In this document: one piece after another, positions 6,759-7,784 of the stretch | How the letters are laid out: every line of letters starts with the position of its first letter | How positions within the stretch are numbered: position 1 is the stretch's first letter | Assembly (NCBI GenBank): GCA_018700255.1 | Contig: JABISU010000099.1 | Coordinates: 1 to 7,784 of the forward strand | DNA from: Flavobacteriales bacterium | GTDB taxonomy: Bacteria; Bacteroidota; Bacteroidia; Flavobacteriales; UA16 | Length of the DNA stretch: 7,784 nucleotides | Reading direction: 5' to 3' | Program-made: the position numbers and the translations under genes | Notes under the pieces: model-generated | What the model saw: only the letters and a program-made list of their open reading frames with translations | Told to the model about the DNA's origin: nothing | Database searches by the model: none

Positions 6759-6780
6759 TAACTCCCATTTTATAACCGTA

Positions 6781-7784
6781 ATGCGGTCTGAACTTTTGCA
6801 ACGTATCCATGATCTACTCGGGAACGAAGATCTGGAAGCCATCCGAAAAGATGTGCGCAGTGCTATACAATCCTTCCACGCCCTCACACAAGATGAGGTT
6901 CGTCGCCAACGCGATGCTTGGGAAAAGGAAGAACACGAGCCTGATGAAACTTTTATTTACAAACCTTCTAAAGAGGAAGCTGTAATCGAAGAACTATCGA
7001 ATTCTTTTAAGGAAAGGGAGAAAGCTTGGAAAGCCTCTATTGCAGAGGAACAGAGGGTTAATTTAGTCACAAAAGAAGGGCTTCTAGAAAGGCTAAGAAG
7101 TACAATCCAAGAAGAGGAAAATATAGGAAAGGCGTTTAGCTCCTTTAATGAAGTACGGACGGAGTGGGAAGCAGTTGGAGATGTTCCTGGAAATAACTAT
7201 AAGGATATTCATGACGAATACCACCGCCTGCGAGATGAGTTCTTTTACAACATTAATATCTACAAGCAGCTTCAGGATCACGACTTGAAAAAAAATCATG
7301 CCACAAAGCTTGAATTAATCGAGAAAGCTAAGAGTCTTGCAGCAATTGAAGATCTAAAAGCTCGTGAAAAAATGGCTCGTGAACTTCAAAAACAATGGCT
7401 CGATGTGGGGCCATCTCCAAGGGAGTCTTACAAAGAAATGGCAGACACGTTCTTCGGAATTACTCGTCCAGTTTTTGATGAGGTAAAAGCTCAATACGAT
7501 AAACTCCGAGAGAGTTTTGTTGAGAATAAAGTTTTAAAAGACGCGCTTATCGAGGAGTTGAGGGGGTTGATGACTGAGGATATCGAAGAAGGTCATAAGG
7601 TTTGGCAAACTTTGACAACCAAGGTTATTGATATGCAGAAAAGGTGGAAAGCAATCGGCTTTTCTGGAAAGGAGCACAACGAAAGTTTATGGCAGCAATT
7701 CCGTGAATTATCTGATGTCTTCTTCGAAAAAAAGCAGGTCTTCTACGATAAAATGAAGGAGGAGGGAAAAGACGCTAAGAAAGA
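6781..7784 (+). CDS. DUF349-repeat protein, N-terminal 334 residues (gene cut by the right edge)
   Basis: From ATG 6781 the frame stays open to the window end, giving 334 complete codons with no stop. The protein is highly charged and predicted helical, with many Glu, Lys and Arg. It contains three copies of the DUF349 unit, each centred on W-x-x-(V/I)-G: Trp129 (WEAVGDVP), Trp206 (WLDVGPSP) and Trp289 (WKAIGFSG), spaced 77 and 83 residues apart. Each is followed by a helix with an aromatic-rich end such as FFYNINIYKQL at 154-164. Bacteroidota DUF349 proteins are usually longer with additional repeats, so more repeats probably continue to the right. No signal peptide or membrane segment is seen, so it is probably cytoplasmic and coiled. 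Molecular function is unknown for the family. A TTG at 6748 is also in frame, but ATG is preferred. Confidence 0.9.
   Translation, partial: MRSELLQRIHDLLGNEDLEAIRKDVRSAIQSFHALTQDEVRRQRDAWEKEEHEPDETFIYKPSKEEAVIEELSNSFKEREKAWKASIAEEQRVNLVTKEGLLERLRSTIQEEENIGKAFSSFNEVRTEWEAVGDVPGNNYKDIHDEYHRLRDEFFYNINIYKQLQDHDLKKNHATKLELIEKAKSLAAIEDLKAREKMARELQKQWLDVGPSPRESYKEMADTFFGITRPVFDEVKAQYDKLRESFVENKVLKDALIEELRGLMTEDIEEGHKVWQTLTTKVIDMQKRWKAIGFSGKEHNESLWQQFRELSDVFFEKKQVFYDKMKEEGKDAKK

Noticed and set aside
6687..6887. Minus-strand frame of 66 codons that could be a small gene before recX.
   Set aside because: Most of it is antisense to the DUF349 protein, its product (Arg/Ser-rich) has no domain or signal features, and it runs through the divergent promoter region.

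Overview
The window looks like ordinary chromosomal DNA from a member of the Bacteroidota, probably near the Flavobacteriales. The reasons are: a multi-repeat DUF349 protein, a stand-alone (single-domain) mannose-1-phosphate guanylyltransferase, an MlaE/MlaF transporter pair with no adjacent MCE gene, start codons without clear Shine-Dalgarno sequences, and several upstream boxes resembling the TAnnTTTG -7 element of this phylum. This assignment is inference from gene content and style. No rRNA, tRNA, CRISPR array, insertion sequence or prophage gene was seen, and gene packing is dense.

Left part (1-2390, all minus strand). The 5' portion of an acyl carrier protein gene runs off the left edge. 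It has its own promoter-like box and is separated by a probable terminator from an operon read as mlaE, then mlaF, then a nitroreductase-fold flavoprotein. mlaE and mlaF encode the membrane and ATPase parts of an outer-membrane-lipid-homeostasis type ABC transporter. The flavoprotein start overlaps the mlaF stop by four bases, and the protein carries the Glu/Tyr/Lys substrate-lid triad of iodotyrosine deiodinase.

Middle (2391-3648). A 42-bp divergent spacer holds an imperfect palindrome with a near-consensus -7 box facing each way. Reading rightwards from it are a 43-codon Cys-rich lipoprotein gene, easily missed because of its size, and manC, whose likely start codon lies inside the end of the lipoprotein gene. 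ManC makes GDP-mannose for surface glycans.

Right part (3649-7784). manC converges on a minus-strand run read as recX, prfB, fumC with gaps of 18 and 23 bp: a RecA modulator, release factor 2 and class II fumarase. recX appears to start at TTG or GTG. prfB is one uninterrupted frame at the place where many bacteria carry the autoregulatory +1 frameshift. Divergent from recX is a DUF349-repeat protein that runs off the right edge.

No clearly new multi-gene system is visible. The observations most worth checking are the deiodinase-like triad and its coupling to mlaEF, the overlapping small lipoprotein, the loss of the prfB frameshift site, and a change of GC skew near the manC/fumC junction.
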